In this document: positions 9,888 through 17,637 of the stretch, piece after piece | Position numbering within the stretch: position 1 is the first letter of the stretch | How the letters are laid out: every line of letters begins with the position of its first letter | Source: Lentisphaera profundi | GTDB lineage: Bacteria > Verrucomicrobiota > Lentisphaeria > Lentisphaerales > Lentisphaeraceae | Reading direction: 5' to 3' | Length of the DNA stretch: 64,000 nucleotides | Assembly: GCF_028728065.1 (NCBI RefSeq) | Contig: NZ_CP117811.1 | Coordinates: forward strand, 682,001-746,000 | Made by a program: the position numbers and the translations under genes | The notes under the pieces: generated by a model | Database searches by the model: none | What the model saw: only the letters and a program-made list of their open reading frames with translations | What the model was told of the DNA's origin: nothing

Positions 9888-9918
9888 ATAGAAGTCAGAA
9901 AAAGGCTCAATCTTAACA
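9888..9918 (-). promoter_or_regulatory. TGTTAAG-N17-CTTCTAT promoter-like element
   Basis: Minus-strand TGTTAAG and CTTCTAT boxes 17 bases apart, about 86 bases upstream of the FHA-PSD gene of module 1. The flanking sequence out to about 9,990 is also similar to that upstream of the genes at 14,351 and 16,825, so these three sites probably descend from one another. Confidence 0.6.
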
Positions 9919-10000
9919 GCTATTTAAAATAAAGTTCAATACTTAGCTATGTACAAGTTTTAATCACACAAACAAATTCATTGTTACTGAGAGATAGCTC

Positions 10001-10099
10001 GAAAGGCTTAGGAATGTAGCCATGGAGGTAAGTCCGTGGTATTTGAATAGCAGAATCGTGCGTGCCGAAGCTACGCTGCAGAGCTTTAGCTTCATACCC
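10001..10099. repeat. Repeat A copy between the two FHA-PSD modules
   Basis: One copy of repeat A (GGAATGTAGCCATGGAGGTAAG... to TTTAGCTTCATACC), about 100 bases. It begins after the promoter region of module 1 and ends directly at the stop codon of the module 2 DUF1552 gene. It has the same orientation as the copies at 3.5-4.5 kb and 17.0 kb. Confidence 0.85.
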
Positions 10100-11364
10100 T
10101 AAGCTAAAAATGAAGTCTCTCTGCCTGTACTTTGACCAAAGTTTTTAACATCTACCCCAAGTTCATTGAGAATAGTCAGTAAAGCGTTTGCTAGAGGAAC
10201 TTTCTTCTCATGAGGGCGCACATTGTGTCCTTTCTTTAAGCCTGCAATCGCTCCACCTGTGACGAAAAATGGCATATCTCGGTTGCCGTGACCACTCCTT
10301 AGATTCGATCCACAGATAAAGGCCGTATTGTCAAAAAGGTTTTGACCATTGACATCCTTTGTCTCTTTAAGCTTTTTAATACCATAAGCAAAGAGTTCCA
10401 TATTCGTTTTATCTCTTTGTTCCGCCCAAGTCCTCATCTGTTGACTTGAATTGTAGTGAGATACACCGTGGATAGTAGTATTAATACCTAAACCAGTCAG
10501 CAGAGCCGTGTTCGGTATGGCCAAGGAAGCGACGTTTGTCTGACCCGACTGAAAAGCCAGGGCAATCAAATCATAAGACAGTTTGACATCTTTTATACCA
10601 TCTCTTTTAGCGGCGTATTTAGTCTTACCACCAAGTTTTGTATCAGGAAATGGGTATGGTGCCTTTGGTTTTGGTACAGCGACCCAGTCAAGTTCTCTTT
10701 TCAGTTCGTATTCCATTTGACGAATTGACTGAAAATACTCATCAAGTTTAACTTTATCAGATTTTGTAAGCTGGCTGGAAAAATTATTATAATCTATCTT
10801 TTTTGAATCTAAAACACTTCTCTTTTGCTTTATACGCTGGATTAACTGTGCTTTACTTTCATTGCTACTGAACAGAGTTTTATACAAATCCAAATTTCTT
10901 CGGAAACCAGGTATATAACCACCCCTAAAGTCATAAGATAAGCCCTTGCTATGTCCATCGCTAAAGTCAGATGTATTTAGAACAATATTTTTATAACGAG
11001 CCTCTTTACTTAAGTAGGTTCCTGCAAGAATATCTGCAGAGACGGGACCCATGGCTCTCAAAAACTGGGTGCTGCCATCGTGGGCTGAATGATAGCCAAA
11101 ATTCCTTAGCTTTTCGACCATAGTTATTTCATCTATAAAGGGGCTGAGAGGCTTCATGCTTTCTTCAAGGCCAATTTTGGCAAAGCTCCCCACTGTCTTA
11201 GGGTAAAAATGTGTATCTGAAAAACCATAGCCTAAACCAACGCACAGGAATTTTTTGGGAGTATTTTTTGATTTAGCTGCCTCCGCTTCAAGTGTAGGAA
11301 GCGCTAAACAGGCCGCAGAAGAAATTAAAAAAGATCTTCTAGAAATATTTTTAATAATGCTCAT
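10099..11364 (-). CDS. DUF1552 protein with Tat signal (module 2)
   Basis: DUF1552 family protein of 421 aa, paralogous to the product of 5542-6843. The Tat motif RRSFL lies at residues 9-13 with a hydrophobic region to about 27. Family features include FLCVGLGYGFSD, LSYDLIALAFQSGQTNVASL and ICGSNLRSGHGNRDMPFFVTGG. It starts 14 bases after the module 2 FHA-PSD gene, the same spacing pattern as in module 1, so the two-gene unit was duplicated as a block. The C-terminus ends within a base or two of repeat A, so the last residues may have been altered by repeat insertion. Function is unknown; export and partnership with the PSD protein are inferred. Confidence 0.87.
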   Translation of the reverse strand: MSIIKNISRRSFLISSAACLALPTLEAEAAKSKNTPKKFLCVGLGYGFSDTHFYPKTVGSFAKIGLEESMKPLSPFIDEITMVEKLRNFGYHSAHDGSTQFLRAMGPVSADILAGTYLSKEARYKNIVLNTSDFSDGHSKGLSYDFRGGYIPGFRRNLDLYKTLFSSNESKAQLIQRIKQKRSVLDSKKIDYNNFSSQLTKSDKVKLDEYFQSIRQMEYELKRELDWVAVPKPKAPYPFPDTKLGGKTKYAAKRDGIKDVKLSYDLIALAFQSGQTNVASLAIPNTALLTGLGINTTIHGVSHYNSSQQMRTWAEQRDKTNMELFAYGIKKLKETKDVNGQNLFDNTAFICGSNLRSGHGNRDMPFFVTGGAIAGLKKGHNVRPHEKKVPLANALLTILNELGVDVKNFGQSTGRETSFLA

Positions 11365-11378
11365 GTCTTATTCCTTTT

Positions 11379-14351
11379 TTATTTACTTCTAAATGTTTTT
11401 GAATTTACAACCTCAAGAACCATATCCAGAACGCGGTAATCACGCTTTTTTAATCGCTCAAGACATTTTTCTATTTCGGGCTCATCGATGAATTCAAGCT
11501 TGCGACCTATACCATAAGAGAGCATCTCCTCGAACATCGAACGAGCCAACTTTTCTTTCTGTGTTATCAACTGAGCTTTAAAACCCTCAAGGTCATTAAA
11601 GGTATGACTGGTATCCAAATAACCACTGGGATCAATTTTAACTAAATGTGTATCTTTTCGGTCAGAATCTGGCTGCCTTTTTAGTCTGACCTCTTCTCTG
11701 AAATTCCCCAAATGATCAAAATTTTCGAGTCCATAACCAAGGGGATCAATTTTCTCGTGACATGAATTACACTGCGGGACACTTTTATGAAGGTCTACAA
11801 GTTGCCTGATTGTTTGAGTGCCATCATCTTGAACAGCTAACTGGGGAACATTTGGTGGCGGTGGCGGCGGCGTATCATTTAAGAATTTACTGCGAATAAT
11901 CGTTCCACGAATTGTTGGTGATACTTTTCCCCCATTACTGCCCATGGCCAGAAAAGCCACTTGAGTTAGCACCCCGCCTCTTTTGCTGTTTGCTGGTAAT
12001 TTTACAGCTCGAAAGCCATTAAACTCTCCTTTAATCCCATAGTGATTCGCCAATTGTTGATTGACCACGGCAAAATCCGAATCAATCAAACTCTCAATTG
12101 GTAAATTATTCTCCAACATATACTTAAAATAGTGCAATGGCTCTTTTCTCACGAATTCTCCGAAAGGAGGTTTTATTTCTGCAGCGCTAAGTCTATCTAA
12201 GCCAAACCATTGCCCGAAAAAACTACCCAAGGCTAATTCTCTTTCCTCAGAACTAAGCATTTCCTTTATCTGCTTCGCAACTCCGTCGGCTGACTGCAAT
12301 TCACCTCTTCGAGCCGCCTCAAGTAATTTTTGATCAGGTGGTGCCCCCCACATAAAGAAAGCTAAACGATTAGCATAATCTGGCGCTGCTATCTCTTGCC
12401 CGAGCCCCTTTGAATACTCTTTCATGTATAGAAAAGACGCAGAAGAGAGTACCGTTGCAAGCTGGCTCTTCAGAGCCTCTCCTGGGGCAGCACCTATTTC
12501 CCGCTCACTTCTATAATTCTTAATCAATGAATCGATAAAAGCGTTCGCAGGCTCTACGTTTCGAAAGGCTCGATCACAGAATTTGACTAAGGCCTCTCTT
12601 AGCTGCTTATCGCTAACAGACTTGTTACTAATAATAGGTTCAAAGCATTCTTCAAAATGGGACTTCTCGGTTTCGATTGGCTCCAAGAGAAAATAATCAA
12701 AATAACCATTTTCGGGTGCATATACAACAAAACCACGCTTATGACTTGTTTGGTATTTATCATATACTCTATGTTTGTCTAATAACAGTGAACCAGTAAT
12801 GATCACACTTGCTTCATGTCTCTTTTTGGTGGAATCAAACTTTAACTTTAGGGCTTCAGATCCCTCAAAGCTAAGAGAGCCAATTTTGTCACTACTGCCA
12901 AAAGTCACGACAGTAAATTTATACTTTTGACCCGGAGCTACAGTAAAGTTACAGACAATTCTGTTATTTGCCCCAAATTCAAGATTTTCATCAAGTAAAC
13001 CCCTTATCGCTCTAGGAACGAGAATACGGCCTACTTTACCAGGGTACTTTTTTTGCATTGCCTTCACTAAATCTTTTTGTGTGTAGGAACGGTATTTTTC
13101 TATATCTATTTCACCTTTAGTAAATTGATCGAACTGCCTCTTCATGTGCTTCCGCTGAAACACCTCAGGATCAAAACGTTGCTTAGCTGTATACTTCCTT
13201 TTCTCGTTTATAGAAACATATGCAGAGCTAAGAATATCAATTGCCTTGGTATAATAAATCTTTTGGTGATTGATGGTGAAAAACTGTTCGCTGCCGTCAG
13301 TATCCAAACCCTCTGGCGAGTCAGAGGGCAAATTTTGTGTACTTAAGGGTGCGCCAAACAAATCAGCTATACTCCCCTTGTATTCGCGTCTATTTAAGTG
13401 ACGCATCGTAATAACTCCGCCAGTAGAAGCAAGCTTTTCTTGGGCTTTTTGAAGCCTGTTCGTAAGCTCCCCAATGACTCCAGAAAGTTCTTTTTTTGAG
13501 GGTTGTTTTTCATCTTCAGGTGGCATATCCCCACCATTTATTGCATCCAAAATCTCTCGCCAATGGCTAATGGCTTTATGGCTTGAAATAGCAAAATCAC
13601 TATCATCTATTCTGAGTTTGCCTTTCTGTTTCTTGTCATTGTGACAGCTAAAACAATACTTATCTATATAATCATAGAGCACGTCTCCAATTAAAGGCTT
13701 CGGCTTAGCAGCAACAAGGGTTTCAGTTTTGGCTTCTGGAGTAAATTTTTCGCTAAGCGGCACTACCTGAGCTTCTGGGCTTTCTATTTTGTCAGCAAGT
13801 TCAGTTGGCGCTGTTTTAGTGTTGACATCCTTTGGAGCTTGGCTCAATTCCTTCTGCCCGACAACACAAGCGGCCAATACCACGCCAGTAAAGATAGCTA
13901 GGCTTAGCGCCTTAGAAAAGCCTTTCTTCTTTTGGTGTTTGAGCTTCTGTCGAGCTTTATTTTTCGATGAAAATTTTTGAGCTGTCTCTACTGCTTTAAG
14001 CGGCTGTTTTTTTTCGGCAGCAAAAGTAACTAAAGGTTTTTCTTTAAGCGAGGCAATTACCTCTTCAGTAATCAGTACAACAAACTCTACTTCTGCCAGT
14101 TTAATTGTATCGTAGTCGCTAAGATTTGCTTTATGCTCTACTTTTTGTCCATTGATGAAAATGCCATTAGTACTTTTGGCATCAATCACCATCCACTGAC
14201 CATCTAGCTTTTCGATATGAGCGTGTTTAGATGAAATCCCCGGCTCAGGAATGACGAGTAAATTACTCTTATCACTGCCAATGCTTATAATCGACTGATC
14301 TGTATCTAGCTTTCTGCCTTTTAGCGAGCCGTTTAAAAATACAAATTTCAT
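11379..14351 (-). CDS. FHA-TM-PSD cytochrome fusion protein (module 2)
   Basis: A 990-aa paralogue of the module 1 fusion. The FHA domain spans residues 1-95 (IGSDKSNLLVI, GISSKHAHI, KSTNGIFING). A basic linker with KHQKKK precedes one transmembrane helix at about 147-164. The extracytoplasmic part has heme motif CFSCH (233-237), DUF1587 (MRHLNRREYKGSIADLFG), DUF1595, DUF1592 (RLAFFMWGAPPDQKLL), DUF1588 (RGGVLTQVAFLAMGSNGGKVSPTIRG...PPPPPPNVPQL), a second motif CNSCH (861-865) and DUF1585. Both FHA domains have GS where classical FHA domains have GR, while the S/H and N-G residues are kept. First gene of an operon with DUF1552. The pair duplication argues for a selected function of the whole module; what the heme domains do is unknown. 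Confidence 0.88.
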   Translation of the reverse strand: MKFVFLNGSLKGRKLDTDQSIISIGSDKSNLLVIPEPGISSKHAHIEKLDGQWMVIDAKSTNGIFINGQKVEHKANLSDYDTIKLAEVEFVVLITEEVIASLKEKPLVTFAAEKKQPLKAVETAQKFSSKNKARQKLKHQKKKGFSKALSLAIFTGVVLAACVVGQKELSQAPKDVNTKTAPTELADKIESPEAQVVPLSEKFTPEAKTETLVAAKPKPLIGDVLYDYIDKYCFSCHNDKKQKGKLRIDDSDFAISSHKAISHWREILDAINGGDMPPEDEKQPSKKELSGVIGELTNRLQKAQEKLASTGGVITMRHLNRREYKGSIADLFGAPLSTQNLPSDSPEGLDTDGSEQFFTINHQKIYYTKAIDILSSAYVSINEKRKYTAKQRFDPEVFQRKHMKRQFDQFTKGEIDIEKYRSYTQKDLVKAMQKKYPGKVGRILVPRAIRGLLDENLEFGANNRIVCNFTVAPGQKYKFTVVTFGSSDKIGSLSFEGSEALKLKFDSTKKRHEASVIITGSLLLDKHRVYDKYQTSHKRGFVVYAPENGYFDYFLLEPIETEKSHFEECFEPIISNKSVSDKQLREALVKFCDRAFRNVEPANAFIDSLIKNYRSEREIGAAPGEALKSQLATVLSSASFLYMKEYSKGLGQEIAAPDYANRLAFFMWGAPPDQKLLEAARRGELQSADGVAKQIKEMLSSEERELALGSFFGQWFGLDRLSAAEIKPPFGEFVRKEPLHYFKYMLENNLPIESLIDSDFAVVNQQLANHYGIKGEFNGFRAVKLPANSKRGGVLTQVAFLAMGSNGGKVSPTIRGTIIRSKFLNDTPPPPPPNVPQLAVQDDGTQTIRQLVDLHKSVPQCNSCHEKIDPLGYGLENFDHLGNFREEVRLKRQPDSDRKDTHLVKIDPSGYLDTSHTFNDLEGFKAQLITQKEKLARSMFEEMLSYGIGRKLEFIDEPEIEKCLERLKKRDYRVLDMVLEVVNSKTFRSK

Positions 14352-14498
14352 CTTTGAAGCTCAAATAGGCTAGCTTCATGAGCAAACTTAGAATTGGTCA
14401 ATGTCATATTTTGATCCTTAAATTTTTCTAATAGAAGGACGAATAGAAGCGGACCTTAACAGCAATTTTAAATAAAATTCAATACTTAGCTATATCCT
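14338..14498. repeat. Promoter-region duplication, copy 1
   Basis: About 160 bases, from within codon 6 of the module 2 FHA-PSD gene through its 5' leader and TGTTAAG/CTTCTAT element to ...CAATACTTAGCTAT, are repeated almost exactly at 16,809-16,970 in front of the SGNH hydrolase. The first six codons (MKFVFL) are part of the shared block. Confidence 0.88.
14431..14461 (-). promoter_or_regulatory. TGTTAAG-N17-CTTCTAT promoter-like element
   Basis: Minus-strand TGTTAAG and CTTCTAT with a 17-base spacer, 80 bases upstream of the module 2 FHA-PSD gene. A second CTTCTAT lies within the spacer but only 5 bases from the TGTTAAG box. The site lies within the duplicated block shared with 16,809-16,970. 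Confidence 0.6.
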
Positions 14499-14544
14499 GA
14501 ATTCGTGAGCTATATTATGTTGATTTTTACAATTTCAGCTTGTG

Positions 14545-14841
14545 TTAATTCCATTTCTCCGCCTTTAGCCTTCCAGCCGTGAGTCCGCCATATACCGCAC
14601 CCAAGGCTGGGCCCTCCAAAAAATTGATCTGCCAATTCATGCCCCTTACGGAGCATGCTACACTATGTCGGTGCTTTGCACCTAAGTTGGATTCGCCTAT
14701 TAGGGTCGTAGACCCAGCATAAATCAGCCTGTGTTGCATTAGACGAGGGTCGTAGACCCGGCATAGAATAGCGTGTGGCGTGAGCCACACGAGCGAGATA
14801 ATAATAAAATGATTGAGGGCTCACTTGTGAGTCCGGCATAT
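14545..14841. repeat. Repeat B array, left of the IS200-like unit
   Basis: Noncoding palindromic repeats. They include a hairpin at 14,638 (CATGCCCCTTACGGAGCATG), the perfect palindromes GGGTCGTAGACCC (twice), and a left half of the GTCCGGCATATACCGGAC hairpin ending at 14,841 where the transposase unit begins. Related arrays lie at 15.36-15.81, 21.49-21.99 and 22.80-23.0 kb. Confidence 0.85.
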
Positions 14842-15355
14842 CAATACTTCATAATAGGAAGCCCTAAATAAAACTTGCTTTGTCTCGTAGGCTACTATAA
14901 ATTAGCTATAATAAGTAAATAATGGAGCAAGTTATGTCTAAATCATTTAATCAAATTTATGTGCACATAATTTTCCATGTGGGCAAAAGTGCAATTATAA
15001 AAAGTGACACGGAGAGTGAATTATATGCCTACATGAGAGGACTAAGTAAAATTTTATCTAGTCAGATTTTGGAAATGAACGGCACCGATAATCATGTTCA
15101 TATTTTAGTTTCATTATCACCTACTATTTCTGTGGGGGAGTTTGTTAATAAAATAAAAAGTAATTCATCAAGATGGATGAAGAAGGTAGATAAAGATTTT
15201 AGTTGGCAAAGAGGCTATGGGGCATTTTCGGTTAGTTCGAGCGTTTGTGTAAAGGTTAGACGCTACATTAAGAAACAGAAAGAACATCATAAAGTTATTT
15301 CATACCAAGATGAATTACAGAGTTTTTTAGAGCATTATAATTTAGAGTGAGGTAT
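14842..15355 (+). mobile_element. IS200/RAYT-like unit inserted in a repeat B hairpin
   Basis: Uninterrupted repeat B copies read GTCCGGCATAT-AC-CGGACCC (for example at 21,580-21,600). Here the left part GTCCGGCATAT ends at 14,841, the transposase gene follows, and CGGACCCAAGTTTGGGCCC resumes at 15,356. So a unit of about 514 bases sits in the loop of this 6-bp-stem hairpin. The boundaries come from comparing filled and empty copies; one or two bases of ambiguity remain because TAT occurs at both edges. The unit holds only the Y1 transposase gene. Confidence 0.75.
14934..15350 (+). CDS. IS200-like HUH (Y1) transposase, REP-associated type
   Basis: Single-strand DNA transposase of the IS200/IS605 TnpA group, to which REP-associated tyrosine transposases belong. 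The HUH motif is HVH in TDNHVHILV (about residues 54-56), and the nucleophile is the Tyr in RRYIKKQKEHH (about residue 111), followed by the typical EHH. GYGAFSVSSS is also a family signature. The start at 14,934 is chosen because GGAG lies six bases upstream; an ATG at 14,922 would add four residues. The 138-aa length fits IS200. The gene lies inside and between repeat B copies, so it could act on those hairpins. It could equally be an ordinary IS200 element that used the hairpin as a target. Confidence 0.88.
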   Translation: MSKSFNQIYVHIIFHVGKSAIIKSDTESELYAYMRGLSKILSSQILEMNGTDNHVHILVSLSPTISVGEFVNKIKSNSSRWMKKVDKDFSWQRGYGAFSVSSSVCVKVRRYIKKQKEHHKVISYQDELQSFLEHYNLE

Positions 15356-15815
15356 CGGACCCAAGTTTGGGCCCTAAATCAATTCTAAACCAGTCTCATG
15401 CCCCTTACGGAGCATGCTACATTATGTCGGACTCACAAGCGAGCCCTCACCAGAAATTTGATCTGCCAATTCATGCCCCTGACGGAGCGTGCTACATAAT
15501 GTCGGACTCACAAGTGAGCCCTTCCCAATTGATATATCCTCATTCATGCCCCTGACGGAGCATGCTACATAATATCGGTGCTTTGCACCTAGGGCTTTGC
15601 CCGGGGTAGAGTAGGTGTATTGCATTCACATAGAGCGAAATGATTAGGGTCGTAGCCCCAGCATAAATCAGCCTGTGTTGCATTAACATAGAACGGAACA
15701 ACGAGGGTCGTAGACCCGGCATAGAATAGCGTGTGGCGTGAGCCATAGGTATAGTTTGATGAAATGACGCGAGGGCTCACTTGTGAGTCCGGCATATATC
15801 GGTCTTGGCTGTGAG
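15356..15815. repeat. Repeat B array, right of the IS200-like unit
   Basis: Three more copies of the CATGCCCC-TNACGG-AGCATG hairpin start near 15,397, 15,472 and 15,545. Copies of GGGTCGTAGMCCC and of GTGAGTCCGGCATATATCGG are also present. The hairpins alternate with GTCGGACTCACAAG segments that carry the reverse complement of GTGAGTCCG, so the array could fold into long compound structures. Short open frames in this stretch follow the repeats and are not genes. Confidence 0.85.
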
Positions 15816-15832
15816 CCACTTTAGCCCTATCG

Positions 15833-16002
15833 CTACTGCATGAGTCCATCGAATCGAAAATTGCCAATGCCCCAGTTATTGGATTTATTCCAGGGATGAC
15901 CATTGGTATTTTTATTAAAGCCAATCATTTGAGGATTGCTGAATATATACATATAATTCATTGCTTTGACATGACCGTCGACAAATAGCGCATTAGCTTT
16001 GT
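15833..16002 (-). pseudogene. C-terminal fragment of a DUF1559 pilin-like gene
   Basis: About 55 codons, from KANALFVDGHVKAMNY to a TAG at 15,833-15,835, are nearly identical to the C-terminus of the intact pilin-like gene at 17,638-18,378. The match breaks sharply at about 16,002, where an unrelated SGNH-hydrolase fragment begins in a different frame. No start or promoter belongs to it, so it is a dead duplicate. Confidence 0.8.
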
Positions 16003-16150
16003 GCGCCAGCTGTCGATGCGCTTCAATCCGGTTTCGGTATGCTGTCCATTTGCATTGATGCGCTCAAGCCTGGCAACATCATCCAATGCACCGCCCACAA
16101 ACATCGTGTATCCGCTTGAAATAGAATCACCGATGAGTAATACCTTGGGG
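16003..16150 (-). pseudogene. N-terminal fragment of a second SGNH hydrolase
   Basis: Minus-strand reading gives KVLLIGDSISSGYT, then VGGALDDVARLERINANGQH and ETGLKRIDSW, the block I and following segment of SGNH/GDSL hydrolases. It resembles the same part of the intact gene just upstream but is a different sequence, so it is a second family member. It is joined to the intact gene's tail at a run of four C residues (16,147-16,150), where the frame shifts, and to a pilin fragment at 16,002. It looks like the scar of an internal deletion. Confidence 0.7.
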
Positions 16151-16825
16151 AAGGACTGTGCGAGGCGGAGCGGCAGCCTCTCCCGAAACCGCGATCATGA
16201 TATGTTTAGCGACTTGTTTTGCGTGTTCTTTGCGGCCCTCGGTGTTGAAGTGAACGTCATTATCTGCAAGAGCAAACTCATTGCGCCTGGCTTTTGTGAA
16301 GGAATGCAGATCATTCACCTGAATGCCATGTTTCTTCATTACGCGCTCAGCAGCATCCAGATATGTCTTTTCTATTTCAGGTGTCAGGGTGATTCCGCCG
16401 GTGCGTTCCGCTTTCGGGCAAATCGTCGTCGTTGTGGCCCAGATAAGCTTGGCTCCTGTTTTCTTCAAGCGGAGAACCAAGGTTTCCAGCCTTTCTTCAT
16501 AAGCCTTTGGACTCCTATCGACCTCCATATACCGCCATCCATACATGTCCCATAAGCCCCAGTTGAAATGAATGACATCCCATTCAGTAGTTTCTAACCA
16601 CGTATCAATATGGGCGATACCTCTCATTGTAGGCCCTGCATTTCCTTTGTGATGCTTCACAATCGCTTTTCCATTTAACTGCTTGATAACATAGGGCGTA
16701 TACTGACAGGAAATGGAGTCCCCAATGAGCAATACCTTGGGAATACCCGTATCCAGCAGAGTTTGTCCCTCTGGCTGAGCTACAGTCGTTACAGCGGCGA
16801 CAAGCATTAAAAATACAAATTTCAT
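16127..16825 (-). CDS. SGNH/GDSL-type hydrolase, secreted
   Basis: SGNH-fold esterase of 232 aa with signal peptide (about 1-18). Block I is KVLLIGDSIS, the central block HFNWGLWDM supplies the Asn/Gly region, and the C-terminal DVHFN supplies the Asp and His. The fold suggests removal of acyl groups from glycans, which fits the neighbouring enzymes. The last 15 or so residues run into a foreign SGNH fragment and are probably not native. The first six codons and the promoter region are a duplicate of those of the FHA-PSD gene at 14,351, so the gene seems to have acquired its promoter and first codons by recombination. Substrate unknown. Confidence 0.78.
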   Translation of the reverse strand: MKFVFLMLVAAVTTVAQPEGQTLLDTGIPKVLLIGDSISCQYTPYVIKQLNGKAIVKHHKGNAGPTMRGIAHIDTWLETTEWDVIHFNWGLWDMYGWRYMEVDRSPKAYEERLETLVLRLKKTGAKLIWATTTTICPKAERTGGITLTPEIEKTYLDAAERVMKKHGIQVNDLHSFTKARRNEFALADNDVHFNTEGRKEHAKQVAKHIMIAVSGEAAAPPRTVLPQGITHR

Positions 16826-16970
16826 CTTTGAAGCTCAAACAGGCTGGCTTCATGAGCAAATTCAGAATTGGTCAATGTCATATTTTGATCCTTAAATTTT
16901 TCTAATAGAAGGACGAATAGAAGCAGACCTTAACAGTAATTTCAAATAAAATTCAATACTTAGCTATGTA
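16809..16970. repeat. Promoter-region duplication, copy 2
   Basis: Nearly identical to 14,338-14,498, including codons 1-6, leader and promoter element. Beyond 16,967 the similarity switches to the sequence upstream of the module 1 FHA-PSD gene (GTACAAGTTTTA-TCACACAAACAAAT, 9,950 region) and then to repeat A. The segment is therefore a mosaic of the two FHA-PSD upstream regions. Confidence 0.85.
16905..16935 (-). promoter_or_regulatory. TGTTAAG-N17-CTTCTAT promoter-like element
   Basis: Same boxes and 17-base spacer as at 14,431-14,461, 80 bases upstream of the SGNH hydrolase. It arrived as part of the duplicated block and so is not independent evidence for the motif. Confidence 0.55.
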
Positions 16971-17004
16971 CAAGTTTTACTCACACAAACAAATGCACTG
17001 TTAC

Positions 17005-17637
17005 TGAGAGATGAGCTCGAAAGGCTTAGGAATGTAGCCATGGACGTAAGTCCGTGGTATTTGAATAGCAGAATCGTGCGTGCCGAAGTTACGCTGCAGA
17101 ACTTTAGCTTCATACCTTCGGCATGAGTATCATTTTTTAACAATAGCCACTGGATAAATCCGGTGGCTACCATGCTTCATACCTTCGGCATGTACTTGAT
17201 TTCCCATTCATTAATGGGGAGCTCGAGGAGCAGCAGGCCTCAAATGGCTGGGAACTTAAGGGGTTTCAGGTGTTTTTTTTGCGAAGCTAGCCCGCGGAGG
17301 CTCTCTTAATGGGTGGAAACTTAAGGGTATTTATACGTGCTGCCACCTTTTTTAGTAGGGCCCCGAGGGCTCCTCGGCTACCGGAGGTATTTATACTGGG
17401 GCTCTGCCCCAAACCTCGCTTAAGGTACTGCCGTACGGGCCAATCATCTTTATCCGCCTGTGTGGCAACACCCCTTAAGGATCCCTACACTCGGAGCTTC
17501 GCGCCCGCGCTTAATTTTAAGCTTAGATTTGCTTCAATTCCCTACCATTAGGAGCACCTATCTCTTAGGGATCGCATCTTTGGCGTCAGTGACACAGTCG
17601 CGCATCTTGACCCTATCTCTCACACAAAGACGGTAAT
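17005..17637. repeat. Repeat A copy and mixed repeat debris
   Basis: A repeat A copy occupies about 17,014-17,127. It is followed by a hairpin GCCACTGGAT-AA-ATCCGGTGGC (17,138-17,162) and TCATACCTTCGGCATG. From about 17,280 there are segments resembling 3,450-3,530 (CCGCGGAGGCTCT...GGAACTTAAG). A segment near 17,432-17,463 matches the one near 768-800. No credible gene is visible in this stretch. Confidence 0.75.

Noticed and set aside
15367-15924. Several overlapping 62-111-codon frames in the repeat B array
   Set aside because: Their peptides follow the repeat units in different frames (for example recurring MSDSQ and HAPDGACYI segments), and none has a start signal or domain.
16001-16555. 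184-codon plus-strand frame opposite the SGNH hydrolase
   Set aside because: No ribosome-binding site or family, while the minus strand carries clear SGNH blocks in the same bases.
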